A DNA stretch of 64,000 nt from Actinomadura rubrisoli (GTDB taxonomy: Bacteria > Actinomycetota > Actinomycetes > Streptosporangiales > Streptosporangiaceae). The stretch is from NCBI RefSeq assembly GCF_004349215.1, contig NZ_SMKU01000003.1, positions 30,904 to 94,903 of the forward strand, read 5' to 3'. Position 1 is the first letter of the stretch; each line of letters opens with the position of its first letter. The notes beneath the pieces are model-generated. The model did not search any database. It worked only from the letters and a program-made list of their open reading frames with translations, and had not been told where the DNA came from. The translations under genes were made by a program, and so were the position numbers. Of this stretch, positions 25,518-34,146 are shown one piece after another.

Positions 25518-25729
25518 TTGATCAGCTCCATGATCTCGTCCGGGGTGCTGTCGCTTGTTGCATCAAACCAGATCGGCTCGTACCACTTCTCGACGGTGAC
25601 CAGATCTTCGCTCACGCGAGAGACCCACACCCGTGTAGTTCCGTCTGTGTATTTCAGGTCGTCGGTTAGCGCTTTCGCTTGAGTCGGAAGCTCGTCAAGA
25701 GCGTCCCGAACCTCGCGCCAGGTGTACAC
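25514..25729 (-). CDS. Hypothetical protein between endolysin and holin
   Basis: 71 aa, GTG start 3 nt after GAAGGAGAC. Helical start (VRDALDELPTQAKAL) then strands. It opposes the lysis genes and sits in a mini-operon with the 27-aa gene. No family recognised. Confidence 0.65.
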   Translation of the reverse strand: MYTWREVRDALDELPTQAKALTDDLKYTDGTTRVWVSRVSEDLVTVEKWYEPIWFDATSDSTPDEIMELIK

Positions 25730-25780
25730 AGTGTCTCCTTCAGGCTCGTCAGAACGGCCTACCAGCCGTTGACGGGTTTG

Positions 25781-25828
25781 CTAGACCCGTTTCGCCGGAA
25801 CATCCCGAATATCTACATCTGATCCCAT
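25781..25828 (-). CDS. Candidate 15-aa leader ORF
   Basis: MGSDVDIRDVPAKRV then TAG. TAGGAT lies 6 nt before the ATG, like other leaderless starts of this prophage. It precedes the 71-aa gene by 51 nt. It may be a leader peptide, or only mark the transcript start. Confidence 0.3.
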   Translation of the reverse strand: MGSDVDIRDVPAKRV

Positions 25829-25834
25829 GTCACC

Positions 25835-25840
25835 ATCCTA
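25835..25840 (-). promoter_or_regulatory. -10 box TAGGAT
   Basis: TANNNT, 6 nt before the ATG at 25828; lacks the upstream TGN found in most siblings. Confidence 0.4.
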
Positions 25841-25858
25841 CCCAAATTGGAGTCCCAC

Positions 25859-26173
25859 ATGTCCCATGAACTAATCCAGCCTGGCGAGCTTGTAGAGGCT
25901 CAGCCGGTAGACGTCTCCCCCCTGGCCGTCGACGCGGCCAAGGCTGAGCTTGATCTAGAAGTCCTCTGGGCTAAGCGGGACAAGTGGTCCCGCGTGCTGC
26001 GCACCCTTGCTCAGGGTGCCGTCTCTGCGGCCCTGGTGGCTGGTCTCGCTGCTGGTAGCGACGCTGCTGACCTGGCACACCTTGACCTCAAGGTGGTCGG
26101 CCTGGCGGCCGGACAGGCAGCCCTGACGGCAGTCGTCGCCTACGTCCACAACAAGACCCGCCCGAAGGCGTGA
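25859..26173 (+). CDS. Holin
   Basis: 104 aa; GGAG fits the ATG at 25859. Two hydrophobic segments (about 47-64, TLAQGAVSAALVAGLAAG, and about 76-98, VVGLAAGQAALTAVVAYV) and a Lys-rich end are the usual layout of actinophage holins. It should form membrane pores that release the endolysin and time lysis. Confidence 0.78.
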   Translation: MSHELIQPGELVEAQPVDVSPLAVDAAKAELDLEVLWAKRDKWSRVLRTLAQGAVSAALVAGLAAGSDAADLAHLDLKVVGLAAGQAALTAVVAYVHNKTRPKA

Positions 26174-26180
26174 ACATTGC
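26173..26180. repeat. AACATTGC box before tail spike
   Basis: Single copy of the motif clustered at 45.5 kb, 12 bp before nonamer site 2. Confidence 0.5.
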
Positions 26181-26192
26181 AGAACCCCAACC

Positions 26193-26228
26193 AATACAGG
26201 GAATACAGGGAATACCGGGAATGCAGGG
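26193..26228. repeat. Nonamer array, site 2 (before tail spike)
   Basis: Four tandem 9-mers: AATACAGGG twice, AATACCGGG, AATGCAGGG. It runs into the ribosome site of the tail spike gene. Confidence 0.7.
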
Positions 26229-26243
26229 GGAGGATTGACAATC

Positions 26244-27770
26244 TTGGCCTGGAACAATGCACAATACCTCGCCAATGTTCAGGCGGGTCTCATCCCGGCT
26301 GACCTGTATCTCTACGGCGGAGCTGCGGAAACCGTGACCGAAGATCCTCTAGGGCGCCACGTCGCCAATGTCGCAGGCCGGATTTATTCAGACCCGCAGC
26401 AGGCTGCAATGTCAGTCTGGCTCGGGGTGGACTCGGCAGCCCCATTCACCGCTGACACGCTGAGCAGCGATGCTCTGGGCGTGGTGCCCGTGTTCGCCAG
26501 CTCGGTCGCTCCGGTGTGGGCCGATTTCGGGGATGGGCCTGTGGTCCTGGACCCGTGGAACGCCTCCACAATGCTGGCAGCCCTGTCCACGGACGTGGCC
26601 AGCCACAAGGCGGGGCCAGACCCGCACGGGGATCGTGCCTACACGCAGGCGTACGTCGCTGACCAGCTCGCAGGCATCCCGGCGGCTGACCCCGCTTATG
26701 GCGTGTCCCTGAATTCTTTCGCCGGGGCGACCAGCGATGCAAAGTTTGCAGCGGCCCTCGCGTATGCGAGGGCTCAGACCTACAAGCCGGCCATCGTCCT
26801 TCCACTAGGGACGATCACTCTCAGTGGAGGTCCATACGAGTTTTTCGATGGAATGCGATTGTCCGGCCCGCTCGCCGCCGGTGACCGCGAGTTCCAGAAC
26901 ACCGGCCCTCAGTGCGTTGTGAACGTCACCAACAATGCTCTGTTCCAGATGCCCAGCAACAACACGGCCAATGTGAAGAATGGTTACATCCGGGGAATCC
27001 AGTTCCGGACTTCAGCCGGTGTCGATTGGATGGTTCGGTCACCGGATTTCGCCACTGGTCCCGTCATGCAGGACGTAGACATCCGCGATGTCGCCTGGGT
27101 CGGGTTCTCGTCCGTCATGTGGGCCCGCCACCTGAGGTGCAGCATTGAACGCACGTACATCAACAACGGCACTGATACTCAGTTCAAGCTAGGCGGGTCC
27201 GACAATTTCTACTGGACCGAGGGTTTCTCGTACATGAGTGGAAATGTACCGGCAACTGGATACTATGTGTACTTTACAGCTATGACGCGCACTAAGGTCG
27301 GGCCGATATATGTGACGCCCCAGTTTGGGACAGCGTTCCGCCTGGAGGGCGGATCCGGAGGTCTGGTCTTCAACGGCACCTTGATTGACTGCGCAGGCCG
27401 GACTACGACCAACGCCGCCCAAGGCGCAGGAGTTTTCATCCACTCGGGCCAAGGTCACGTCTTTCGCGACTGCTGGTTTTTCAACAATGCTGTCAATCCG
27501 GCCGCGACCGGCCGTGCCGGTGAAAAGGGCCAGGTGTTCATCAAGTCCCCTGCTGCGGAAATTCTGTTCGATGGATGCCAATGGAATGGTGGAGCCAAGG
27601 AAAGTCTTGTCACTCCGGCCGGTACGCCTGCCATCTATGCACAGACAGGCGCGGCCAACATCAAGGTACAGAACCCGCTAGCTCCGAACGGCGGTGTGAA
27701 GCTGCTACAGCAGCAGTCCGCAGGCATCATCACCTGCAACGACACTGGCTGGACTGTCCAGGTCGCCTAA
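26244..27770 (+). CDS. Beta-helix tail spike protein
   Basis: 508 aa from the TTG at 26244 (10 nt after GGGAGG; the TTG at 26235 is too close). The N-terminal part (about 1-150) is a particle-binding region. Then comes a pectate-lyase-like right-handed beta-helix with repeated rungs (GLVFNGTLIDCAGR, HVFRDCWFFNNAV, EILFDGCQWNGG). It probably binds or cuts host surface polysaccharide. Placement after the lysis genes, with its own repeats and terminator, suggests separate acquisition or late control. Confidence 0.78.
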   Translation: MAWNNAQYLANVQAGLIPADLYLYGGAAETVTEDPLGRHVANVAGRIYSDPQQAAMSVWLGVDSAAPFTADTLSSDALGVVPVFASSVAPVWADFGDGPVVLDPWNASTMLAALSTDVASHKAGPDPHGDRAYTQAYVADQLAGIPAADPAYGVSLNSFAGATSDAKFAAALAYARAQTYKPAIVLPLGTITLSGGPYEFFDGMRLSGPLAAGDREFQNTGPQCVVNVTNNALFQMPSNNTANVKNGYIRGIQFRTSAGVDWMVRSPDFATGPVMQDVDIRDVAWVGFSSVMWARHLRCSIERTYINNGTDTQFKLGGSDNFYWTEGFSYMSGNVPATGYYVYFTAMTRTKVGPIYVTPQFGTAFRLEGGSGGLVFNGTLIDCAGRTTTNAAQGAGVFIHSGQGHVFRDCWFFNNAVNPAATGRAGEKGQVFIKSPAAEILFDGCQWNGGAKESLVTPAGTPAIYAQTGAANIKVQNPLAPNGGVKLLQQQSAGIITCNDTGWTVQVA

Positions 27771-27774
27771 ACAC

Positions 27775-27809
27775 AAAAAAGCCCCCCGGCATACGCCGGG
27801 GGGCTTTTT
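27775..27809. terminator. Bidirectional terminator after tail spike
   Basis: AAAAAAGCCCCCCGGC pairs with GCCGGGGGGCTTTTT. It separates the converging late (plus) and right-arm (minus) transcripts. Confidence 0.92.
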
Positions 27810-27818
27810 CTATTTCTC

Positions 27819-28004
27819 CTAACGGTCTGTGAGATCCTGGTAGCTAAGCCACTTCTCGAAATGCCGCTTCGGCTCAAGCAGGAACTTGCAGAAGTCGCGA
27901 AGGGGCCCCGTCACTTCTTCTAGCTCTGAGTCGCCCTCTCCGATCTTGTCGAAGCGGTCCGCCATGGAATACAACTCGTCTTCCGTGATGTTGATCGCTG
28001 CCAT
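27819..28004 (-). CDS. Hypothetical protein
   Basis: 61 aa, acidic and helical (ITEDELYSMADRFDKI). Last gene of the right-arm minus-strand run, ending at the shared terminator. No family recognised. Confidence 0.6.
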   Translation of the reverse strand: MAAINITEDELYSMADRFDKIGEGDSELEEVTGPLRDFCKFLLEPKRHFEKWLSYQDLTDR

Positions 28005-28008
28005 TCCT

Positions 28009-28212
28009 CTACCTTCTTCCGGACATCGGAAAGTCTGACAGGCTCTGAACGATGCCCCTGATCACCGTGCATCCGCATCGGCACGTGTACCCGACTCGGA
28101 CCTTTGAGGCGGTGTCCCTGTAGGCCACCTCCATCTCAGGATCACAGCCGCAGCCGGGACACTCGACCATGGTCGGATGGTCGAGCACTTGAACTTGCCC
28201 GCAGCCACTCAT
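28009..28212 (-). CDS. Zinc-ribbon-like small protein
   Basis: 67 aa from the ATG at 28212 behind GTGAGGA. CPGCGC at about 18-23 and CRCGC at about 45-49 could form a zinc ribbon. Role unknown. Confidence 0.65.
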   Translation of the reverse strand: MSGCGQVQVLDHPTMVECPGCGCDPEMEVAYRDTASKVRVGYTCRCGCTVIRGIVQSLSDFPMSGRR

Positions 28213-28220
28213 CCGAATCC

Positions 28221-28457
28221 TCACTCTTCGGATCGGTCGAATACCTCTTCCTCCCAGTCTTCTTGGCGAGGGAGGTTGCCCGATTCGAGTTGATGAACGG
28301 CGGACTTCAGCCACTTCATTGCATCGTCCGGACTGCTGAATGAGATGTGATCGTCAATCGATCCGTTCTCATCCACGAAGATTGTAATGCCCTTCTTCCC
28401 GTTCACCAGACTCCGTGTAACGGCTGGTTCATCACCGCGACAGATGATGAGGGTCAT
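28221..28457 (-). CDS. Hypothetical protein
   Basis: 78 aa; start overlaps the upstream stop as ATGA. N-terminal strands then a DDAMKWLKSAVHQLE helix and an acidic tail. No family recognised. Confidence 0.65.
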   Translation of the reverse strand: MTLIICRGDEPAVTRSLVNGKKGITIFVDENGSIDDHISFSSPDDAMKWLKSAVHQLESGNLPRQEDWEEEVFDRSEE

Positions 28458-28750
28458 TCTTCCTCCAGGTACTCTCTGAGCCCCTCGTGATCCTGTCTGC
28501 TGATCTCCTTCACCACTTTGTGTCTGAGCTGCTGATACGCCGCTAGAGTGACGCTCGCCAGCGTGAACCGGCCAAACCCTGCGGTGTCAGTCTCGATCCA
28601 TAGGGTCTCGTAGCATGCCGCTTCCAGTCGCGGAATCTCGGCATTGAGCATCGATGCCACCCCATCCCAGTAGAGGGGCGTCCGGATCGAGTCACCTGCG
28701 GTGAGGTGCTCCCAAAGTAGCTCCGCGAGCTGCTCAGCCTTTTCGTCCAT
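28454..28750 (-). CDS. Hypothetical protein
   Basis: 98 aa, mostly helical, acidic ends. Coupled by overlap to both neighbours. No family recognised. Confidence 0.65.
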   Translation of the reverse strand: MDEKAEQLAELLWEHLTAGDSIRTPLYWDGVASMLNAEIPRLEAACYETLWIETDTAGFGRFTLASVTLAAYQQLRHKVVKEISRQDHEGLREYLEEE

Positions 28751-28922
28751 TCCCCTGCTCCTTGCGCTCCCGCTCTTCCCTCAGAGCCTGCTGAACCAAC
28801 GGATGCGGGTCGCTGGCTTCGAATGTCTTGTCCAGCGAGGCCATGTATGCCTCGTGATCGCGCTCTCCCCTAACATACATCTCGTGCATGCTGTCGTCAC
28901 CACGATCGATGATGTAGGTCAT
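28734..28922 (-). CDS. Hypothetical protein
   Basis: 62 aa from the ATG at 28922, which overlaps the upstream stop as ATGA. The C-terminal half is a charged helix (ALREERERKEQ). No family recognised. Confidence 0.6.
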   Translation of the reverse strand: MTYIIDRGDDSMHEMYVRGERDHEAYMASLDKTFEASDPHPLVQQALREERERKEQGNGRKG

Positions 28923-29374
28923 TCGCCTTTCCTCTCCCAGGGGTTCCCCTTGAGTAGCTCCGCTATCTCTTCCGCATTTGCCGCAGTGGGCTCGATGTGC
29001 GTCCGTCCCCGGTTGTAGTGTGGTACTGGTTCCTTTCCTCGGATGAACACACGATCCGCCGCCCCCAGCTCGTTCCCCTCCTTGTCGTAGTAGGTAGTTC
29101 CGTTCGGCCCCACGAGAACAGTCACTCCATTGGCATGGAGTACCGGGTCTTCTGCCTCGTTTACGTAGACCCATTCGCCGGGCTCCACGTGATACGCCTT
29201 GGCCTGCGGAAGGCCCTCAAACCGCTCCTCCAGCTCCCCCATGAGCGCCGTGAACCGATGCTGCCACTCCACCGGCATGGACTGGAGGAGAGTCCTGTGG
29301 AGCACCGCATAGTCTGAGTAACTCCCCCCGAACCACGTATGCACGTCGATGGCGGGTTCTTCGGTATCGCTCAT
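28919..29374 (-). CDS. Hypothetical protein
   Basis: 151 aa. A helical first half with WFGGSYSDYAVLHRTL, then a strand-rich part with WVYVNEAEDPVLHANG. Overlaps both neighbours by 4 bp. No family recognised. Confidence 0.65.
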   Translation of the reverse strand: MSDTEEPAIDVHTWFGGSYSDYAVLHRTLLQSMPVEWQHRFTALMGELEERFEGLPQAKAYHVEPGEWVYVNEAEDPVLHANGVTVLVGPNGTTYYDKEGNELGAADRVFIRGKEPVPHYNRGRTHIEPTAANAEEIAELLKGNPWERKGE

Positions 29375-29562
29375 TCGGCGGTGTCCTCCCAGAATCCTTG
29401 GAACATGAGCGGTGTGCTTGACCCGCTAGGCACGATGATCAGGATCGACTTTCCCTCTAGATCACCCGTTCCTTGAGTACGGATGGTGTAGCCTACTTCC
29501 TTTACCTCTTCCGGATGGTCCTCCAAATACTTGAGAACCTCCTTGGCGCTTATCGATCTCAT
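29371..29562 (-). CDS. Hypothetical protein
   Basis: 63 aa; the ATG at 29562 overlaps the upstream stop as ATGA, favouring it over the longer frame. Helix (AKEVLKYLEDHPEEVKEV) then strands. No family recognised. Confidence 0.6.
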   Translation of the reverse strand: MRSISAKEVLKYLEDHPEEVKEVGYTIRTQGTGDLEGKSILIIVPSGSSTPLMFQGFWEDTAE

Positions 29563-29759
29563 GTATAAAGCACACCTCCGATGACGACTCGATCGTACAG
29601 CTTTACACGCTGCCAGGTCGGATGGCCGCTGTTCTCGGCACAATCCACGTAGACGCCCGAGAGAATCCTGCCATCGTTCATGCGCTTAGCGTCGTAGATA
29701 TCGTACCTTTCTACGCCTGCGACGGTGTCCACTTCAGCCCTACCAATGGGCTCGTTCAC
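29559..29759 (-). CDS. Hypothetical protein
   Basis: 66 aa, GTG start behind AGAGGTG. Strand-rich; no recognised motif. Confidence 0.6.
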   Translation of the reverse strand: MNEPIGRAEVDTVAGVERYDIYDAKRMNDGRILSGVYVDCAENSGHPTWQRVKLYDRVVIGGVLYT

Positions 29760-29814
29760 CAGTTCACCTCTATTTCAGAGATCTCGGGCTTGGGCTTATG
29801 GTCACGCCTCGGAC

Positions 29815-30162
29815 CTACGTCTTCGTCCCCCTTCGGGCCTCCTCTACCCATACGTTGCTGTCGTAGATGTCTGCGACTCGCTCTCTGAGCTTCTCGGCCT
29901 GATCTAGGCTTAGGCCCGCCATGATTAGGCGCCGTCCCGGCTCGTTGGCGGGAGACCGCCACTCAGCCCATACGGTGTACTTCTTGACACCCTGTGCGGC
30001 CTTCAGAGCCCCGTACACGTCATCGAACTGCGCGGGGGTACCCTGGATGACCACAGCCCCCGTTCCGTCCTTGAGAGCGGCACTCAGAGTCACGACGCCA
30101 TCAGAATATCCGTGAAACGTGATCACGTCGTTCAAATTGATCTTCCGGGCTTCGGAAACCAT
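29815..30162 (-). CDS. Hypothetical protein
   Basis: 115 aa; AAGAAGGA favours the ATG at 30162 over 30210. Alternating strands in the first half, a LSLDQAEKLRERVADI helix near the end. No family recognised. Confidence 0.65.
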   Translation of the reverse strand: MVSEARKINLNDVITFHGYSDGVVTLSAALKDGTGAVVIQGTPAQFDDVYGALKAAQGVKKYTVWAEWRSPANEPGRRLIMAGLSLDQAEKLRERVADIYDSNVWVEEARRGTKT

Positions 30163-30179
30163 GGTGTTGTCCTTCTTCG

Positions 30180-30368
30180 TTATTTCCAGTTCAGCACGGT
30201 AAGTCCGCACTCCTCCGCAGGCGGGGAGTCCTTGATCTGGTTTACCAGGTACTCTTTGACGTCCGCCCTCAGAGGCTGGTTAGGCCCGAAAGTGCTCATC
30301 CACGCTTCCCGGTCCACTTCCACTGTGACATACAGTGCAACTTTGACCATGTCTGGCTTCTCAGTCAT
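30180..30368 (-). CDS. Hypothetical protein
   Basis: 62 aa, with a VKVALYVTVEVD strand pair and a Pro-rich end containing one Cys. A strong hairpin lies upstream. No family recognised. Confidence 0.55.
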   Translation of the reverse strand: MTEKPDMVKVALYVTVEVDREAWMSTFGPNQPLRADVKEYLVNQIKDSPPAEECGLTVLNWK

Positions 30369-30415
30369 CCCGGCTCATCACAATCCGGCTCCTCTTTCGA
30401 GCTACCTCTTGGCCA

Positions 30416-30447
30416 GCCTCCCCTCCCACATTAGCAGGAGGGGAGGC
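30416..30447 (-). terminator. Intergenic hairpin
   Basis: GCCTCCCCTCC/GGAGGGGAGGC, 11-bp arms, in the gap between minus-strand genes at 30368 and 30510. Confidence 0.75.
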
Positions 30448-30509
30448 CATGTGTATGGCTAGTGTGCAGCGTCGTATTTGTCGATCACTGCCCGAGGAAC
30501 GCGGCCTCG

Positions 30510-30884
30510 TTAGTTGAGATCGTTGCGTTTGGCCTCCATAGCGGCCTCATACGCAATCGTTACTATTATGGCCGCCTCTTCCTGGACCTTCGCCTCTATT
30601 CGGCGTTCTGTGTTCAGGCATTCGCCTTGCTCACATTGCACCAGCCGGTACATGCCGAAGTATTGCCCCTCCACTCCCTTCATTGTGTAGGTATCACTTG
30701 CGAGAATCTCTTGCTCGATCTCTGCGAACCTCACGGCCCTTTGGGGGTAAGCTCGCTGATAGAGCTTCACCAACTCATTGGCTGCTGCGTCCGGGGATGC
30801 GTAGCCGTCCTTTGAGAACTTCGCCAGGAACTCAAGGTTCGACAGGTTGGCCCTAGCGCTGAAGTAGTGCCAATGCACGCTCAT
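30510..30884 (-). CDS. Hypothetical protein
   Basis: 124 aa, largely helical, with two Cys in CEQGEC near residue 85. Start overlaps the upstream stop by 4 bp. No family recognised. Confidence 0.65.
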   Translation of the reverse strand: MSVHWHYFSARANLSNLEFLAKFSKDGYASPDAAANELVKLYQRAYPQRAVRFAEIEQEILASDTYTMKGVEGQYFGMYRLVQCEQGECLNTERRIEAKVQEEAAIIVTIAYEAAMEAKRNDLN

Positions 30885-32278
30885 TCCTCCGTCCCCTCCT
30901 CCTTGTGATCCACCTTGTAGACGGTATCTATGTCGGGGTTGTTGGTTGTCCTTCTCTGATGCCCCTTAACCTCCTTCAAGTCGTAGTCATCGAGCGACGG
31001 GTAATACTGCCACCGAAGGAAGGGCACCACCGGTCTCCAGACCGTATATTCCCTGCCGGACTGTTCGCCTCCTTGTTCGGACTTTTGCGGCTGCTCTCTC
31101 GTCAGGCCAGTGCCCCGAATGTTGACGACACGAATACCTGAAAGCGGCGTTCCCTTCTTTCTTTTGCGCTTCGTGAGCCTTGACCGTGGGTCAGGCTTTA
31201 CTTCCCGTACGTCTGTCAGCTTCTCGCTACGGATGAAGTTCCAGATAGTCAACGTCATCCGAATGATGTGATCAACCTGAGGGTCGAAGACGCCTTTCGG
31301 CCAGTCTCGCCATTCGTCAGAGAATGGAATCACACTCTCTCGGTCATAGACGAGCGGAGTGATGCGGGCATTAACACTCAGGCTCTCCAGACCTTTTCGC
31401 TTCAGGCCCTCCGGCGCTCCCGCGAACCTCTTTTCGATCTCCCGCATGTCCTCAGGTATCCCCCAGAAGGAAAGCCAGAGGACTCGCGCACCTTCTATTC
31501 CCCACTTAGGAAAGTCAATTGACGAAAGTGCTTCGCTGGTCCCCCACGAAATCCCAGCAATCTCCAGAGCTGGGGCTGTGACAGATTCTGAACTAAAATC
31601 CGACCTACTAGTGTCCACTGGCAGAGGCAAGGGCTTAGAGAGCACCATGAACCCGGATCGGCTCGGGGGATCAGTGTTCCTTAGCCGGTACTTTGGGAGG
31701 CTCTTAGCCGCCCTCTCGGCGAGGTCCGAGGTTCGCGGGCTGATCCAGTAGTAACGTCCTCTCTCCAGTCTGTCCGCCTCTGTGGACGCCAGCGCGGTAG
31801 CGAACGTGAACGGTCCAACATCATCCGGACGGGTAATCGGGAAGCTAGGCTTCTCTTCCTCCATGCGCCCCCAATGAAATGGCGCAACCATGCGAGCCCA
31901 ATGGGACAGGTCATGTGCTATCTCTGGCACTTTATTGGCCTGGCCAATGGATTGAAGTGAATTTAGCCGATTCTGGAACGCCACCTCCACACACTCTGGA
32001 TACGGAACGATTTTGCCTATCGCCTGCTTCATAGTTGCGGAGGCAATCCCCCTGGATCGCAGCTCCAATGACCGGGCGTCTTCGCCTTCAGCGAACAGAA
32101 TTGTCTTATCCGGCATCGCCTCCCGGATGGACGCTGGAGTGCCTCCCTTCCCTTTCCGCGTTGACTTTCGCCCCCGCGTGGAACCTGAGAGGTCCTTAAG
32201 AATCTCTGAGACCTTCTCTCCCGCCGCTATTCGGCGGGCTAGTTCCTGGTCTAGCGGCCGGTCTGTTGGTGATCCCAT
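30881..32278 (-). CDS. Large hypothetical phage protein
   Basis: 465 aa; GGAAGGA sets the ATG at 32278. The N-terminus is charged, with low-complexity STRGRKSTRKGKGG near residue 35. A helical block (about 70-130) is followed by a mixed domain with ARVLWLSFWGIPEDM and QVDHIIRMTLTIWNF. The end holds basic RLTKRKRKKG and WRPVVPFLRWQYYPSLDDYD. No family recognised. Placed directly after the ATPase gene (m, 32340), so a replication or partition role is possible. Confidence 0.7.
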   Translation of the reverse strand: MGSPTDRPLDQELARRIAAGEKVSEILKDLSGSTRGRKSTRKGKGGTPASIREAMPDKTILFAEGEDARSLELRSRGIASATMKQAIGKIVPYPECVEVAFQNRLNSLQSIGQANKVPEIAHDLSHWARMVAPFHWGRMEEEKPSFPITRPDDVGPFTFATALASTEADRLERGRYYWISPRTSDLAERAAKSLPKYRLRNTDPPSRSGFMVLSKPLPLPVDTSRSDFSSESVTAPALEIAGISWGTSEALSSIDFPKWGIEGARVLWLSFWGIPEDMREIEKRFAGAPEGLKRKGLESLSVNARITPLVYDRESVIPFSDEWRDWPKGVFDPQVDHIIRMTLTIWNFIRSEKLTDVREVKPDPRSRLTKRKRKKGTPLSGIRVVNIRGTGLTREQPQKSEQGGEQSGREYTVWRPVVPFLRWQYYPSLDDYDLKEVKGHQRRTTNNPDIDTVYKVDHKEEGTEE

Positions 32279-32339
32279 CTCATAATCCTTCCGATCACTA
32301 GAAGTGCGTGCTCTGGAGCGTCTGCGCCCCTTCCGCGCC

Positions 32340-34007
32340 CTACAGGTCGATTGCGAAAAGATCATCATCGTCGTCCGGGCTTGTGATCGCCGCTACGGAC
32401 TTCGGAGCCTTCTTGGGGACCCTAGCAGGCGCACGCGACGCAGGAGGCTTAACGGGCTTCTCAGAGCCGTTGACAGCCCATTCGGACACCTCAGCGGAAG
32501 GACTGGCCCCGTTGCGGCTCGGACGCCTGGTGGACGTCGCGGCCTTCTTGGGGGACCCCGCCTCTGGCATGTCATCGTCATCATCCGCAGCGGGTTCGAT
32601 CCAGATGAATCGAGTCGCATGCCTGCCTCGGCCGCTCTCACTGGACTTCCGGCCCATCACGGAGTCCGAGCCGTTCTCCTCGTTAGACCTGACATTGATT
32701 GCGGTCAAGGCATCAATGATCAGGTTGGCATCCTTATCGCCTAGTTCGTTTCTTGGTGCAAACTTGGTATTCAATGCTGACTGCGTCATTCCTGCCGGAC
32801 CGGCCGCCTTCAGTGCTGTGGTCACCTGCTGAATGAGCTTCCGCGTGGCCCGCTCGGGCCGACCTTCAATCTTAACGTCATTCGGATCTTCGACGGCGGC
32901 GGCGAGGGCTCGTTCACCCAGAATCGTCTCGACGGAATGAATCATCGCCCACATGAGAGCCTCCGCAGCGAGAATGTCACGGGCTCCGACGAGCTTCCGG
33001 CAATCTATGATCGCGTACAGTGCAGCGATGCGCCTGACGTACGGCCGCGCGCGGCCAAGGAAAGCGGCCTTCGCAGACCTGCCCTTACGCGCTGCCATAA
33101 TGCGAGCGTGTGCCCCTTCGCCCGCCTTTGGGCTCCATGCCTTCCTGGCTTCTTCAGTCCAGCCGATCTCTGCTTGCTTCCGCCCGTACGCGATAGCCTT
33201 CCGCGTCGTCTTGACTGCGAACTCCCACACGTCATCCGGGGGGTCCCCGCCAAATGGCAGCTCCTTGTCACTGTCCACATACAAGGTGAGAAACCGGTTT
33301 GGCGTCCCTCCCCGCAGTTCGCCGGGGGTGAGCGTAATCATGTACTCCTCAGGCGAGATGTGTCCGATAACAGGAACGTGCGGGGTCTGGACTCTTACAA
33401 GACCCTTGGTCTTCGTGTCGTTTTCCAGGGTCTTGCCCTCAAAGAGCAGGCGAATCGCGTCGGACAGGTCATTGTCCCGGGCACAGGCCCCAAGTACCTT
33501 AGACCACTCTGTCACGATACGACACTGAACCATGTCCGGAATAGCTGGGTAATTCTTGCGATCCTCCGGAATTTCGAACGACTCTCCGGCCTCTTGCTTT
33601 TCTTTAGCGGCCGTGGACCACGCGATTTGCGCATCGGAGTGAAGGCGTGACACCAGGCCAGCACCAGAGTTCGGCATGCCACTTTTTACGTGCCTGTTCG
33701 TCCACTCTCCGTCAGCCTCTGCGAACAAGTCCACGATCTCATCTGTGGCCGTTCCCTTGCCGACGCCGGTCGGGCCGACTAGAAGCGCATTGACGAGAAG
33801 CCTGTGCCGACCGGACTCCTTCCTTTTATTCGACACCCTAACGTACGGCCCTGTCCCAATAGCGGCCGAGAACAGCGCCAGGTACGAGCCTACAAGGCCC
33901 ATCAACGGGCCTTCAGTGTGAGGGTCAATCCCCCTCAGCATCTTGCCCAGATTGCCGACGAGAATCTTATCCCGAAGTTCCGGAAAATCGTATTCCGCGT
34001 TGGACAT
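32340..34007 (-). CDS. P-loop ATPase, DUF3987/primase-helicase-like
   Basis: 555 aa with AGGAGGG before the ATG. Walker A GPTGVGKGT is at 78-86. Later segments RFLTLYVDSDKELPF, ARPYVRRIAALYAIID and the winged-helix-like TQSALNTKF region resemble DUF3987-type ATPases in phage replication modules. The C-terminal 110 residues are disordered, with DDDDDM and a basic KKAPKS part. Upstream lies nonamer site 3. A helicase loader or replicative ATPase role is inferred. Confidence 0.72.
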   Translation of the reverse strand: MSNAEYDFPELRDKILVGNLGKMLRGIDPHTEGPLMGLVGSYLALFSAAIGTGPYVRVSNKRKESGRHRLLVNALLVGPTGVGKGTATDEIVDLFAEADGEWTNRHVKSGMPNSGAGLVSRLHSDAQIAWSTAAKEKQEAGESFEIPEDRKNYPAIPDMVQCRIVTEWSKVLGACARDNDLSDAIRLLFEGKTLENDTKTKGLVRVQTPHVPVIGHISPEEYMITLTPGELRGGTPNRFLTLYVDSDKELPFGGDPPDDVWEFAVKTTRKAIAYGRKQAEIGWTEEARKAWSPKAGEGAHARIMAARKGRSAKAAFLGRARPYVRRIAALYAIIDCRKLVGARDILAAEALMWAMIHSVETILGERALAAAVEDPNDVKIEGRPERATRKLIQQVTTALKAAGPAGMTQSALNTKFAPRNELGDKDANLIIDALTAINVRSNEENGSDSVMGRKSSESGRGRHATRFIWIEPAADDDDDMPEAGSPKKAATSTRRPSRNGASPSAEVSEWAVNGSEKPVKPPASRAPARVPKKAPKSVAAITSPDDDDDLFAIDL

Positions 34008-34030
34008 TTTGACGCCCTCCTCTTCCGACT

Positions 34031-34057
34031 ATTACGTGTATTACCGGTAATACCTGG
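34031..34057. repeat. Nonamer array, site 3 (before ATPase)
   Basis: ATTACGTGT, ATTACCGGT, AATACCTGG in tandem, 24 bp upstream of the ATPase start. Confidence 0.7.
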
Positions 34058-34090
34058 CAAGTCCACGCGTCGTCACGGCATCAATGCCCC

Positions 34091-34115
34091 GACCCACAGG
34101 CGCCGCCTGCGGGTC
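34091..34115 (-). terminator. Hairpin after Lsr2-like gene
   Basis: GACCC-CAGGCG pairs with CGCCTG-GGGTC, downstream of the 34147 stop. Confidence 0.5.
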
Positions 34116-34146
34116 AGAGCCCCAATACCCTAGCACGGTGGATAGA

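Noticed and set aside
29756..29962. 66-aa minus frame ending at the 29559 gene start
   Set aside because: Most of it is antisense-like overlap in another frame of the 29815 gene, with no ribosome site; only a 31-aa tail is free.
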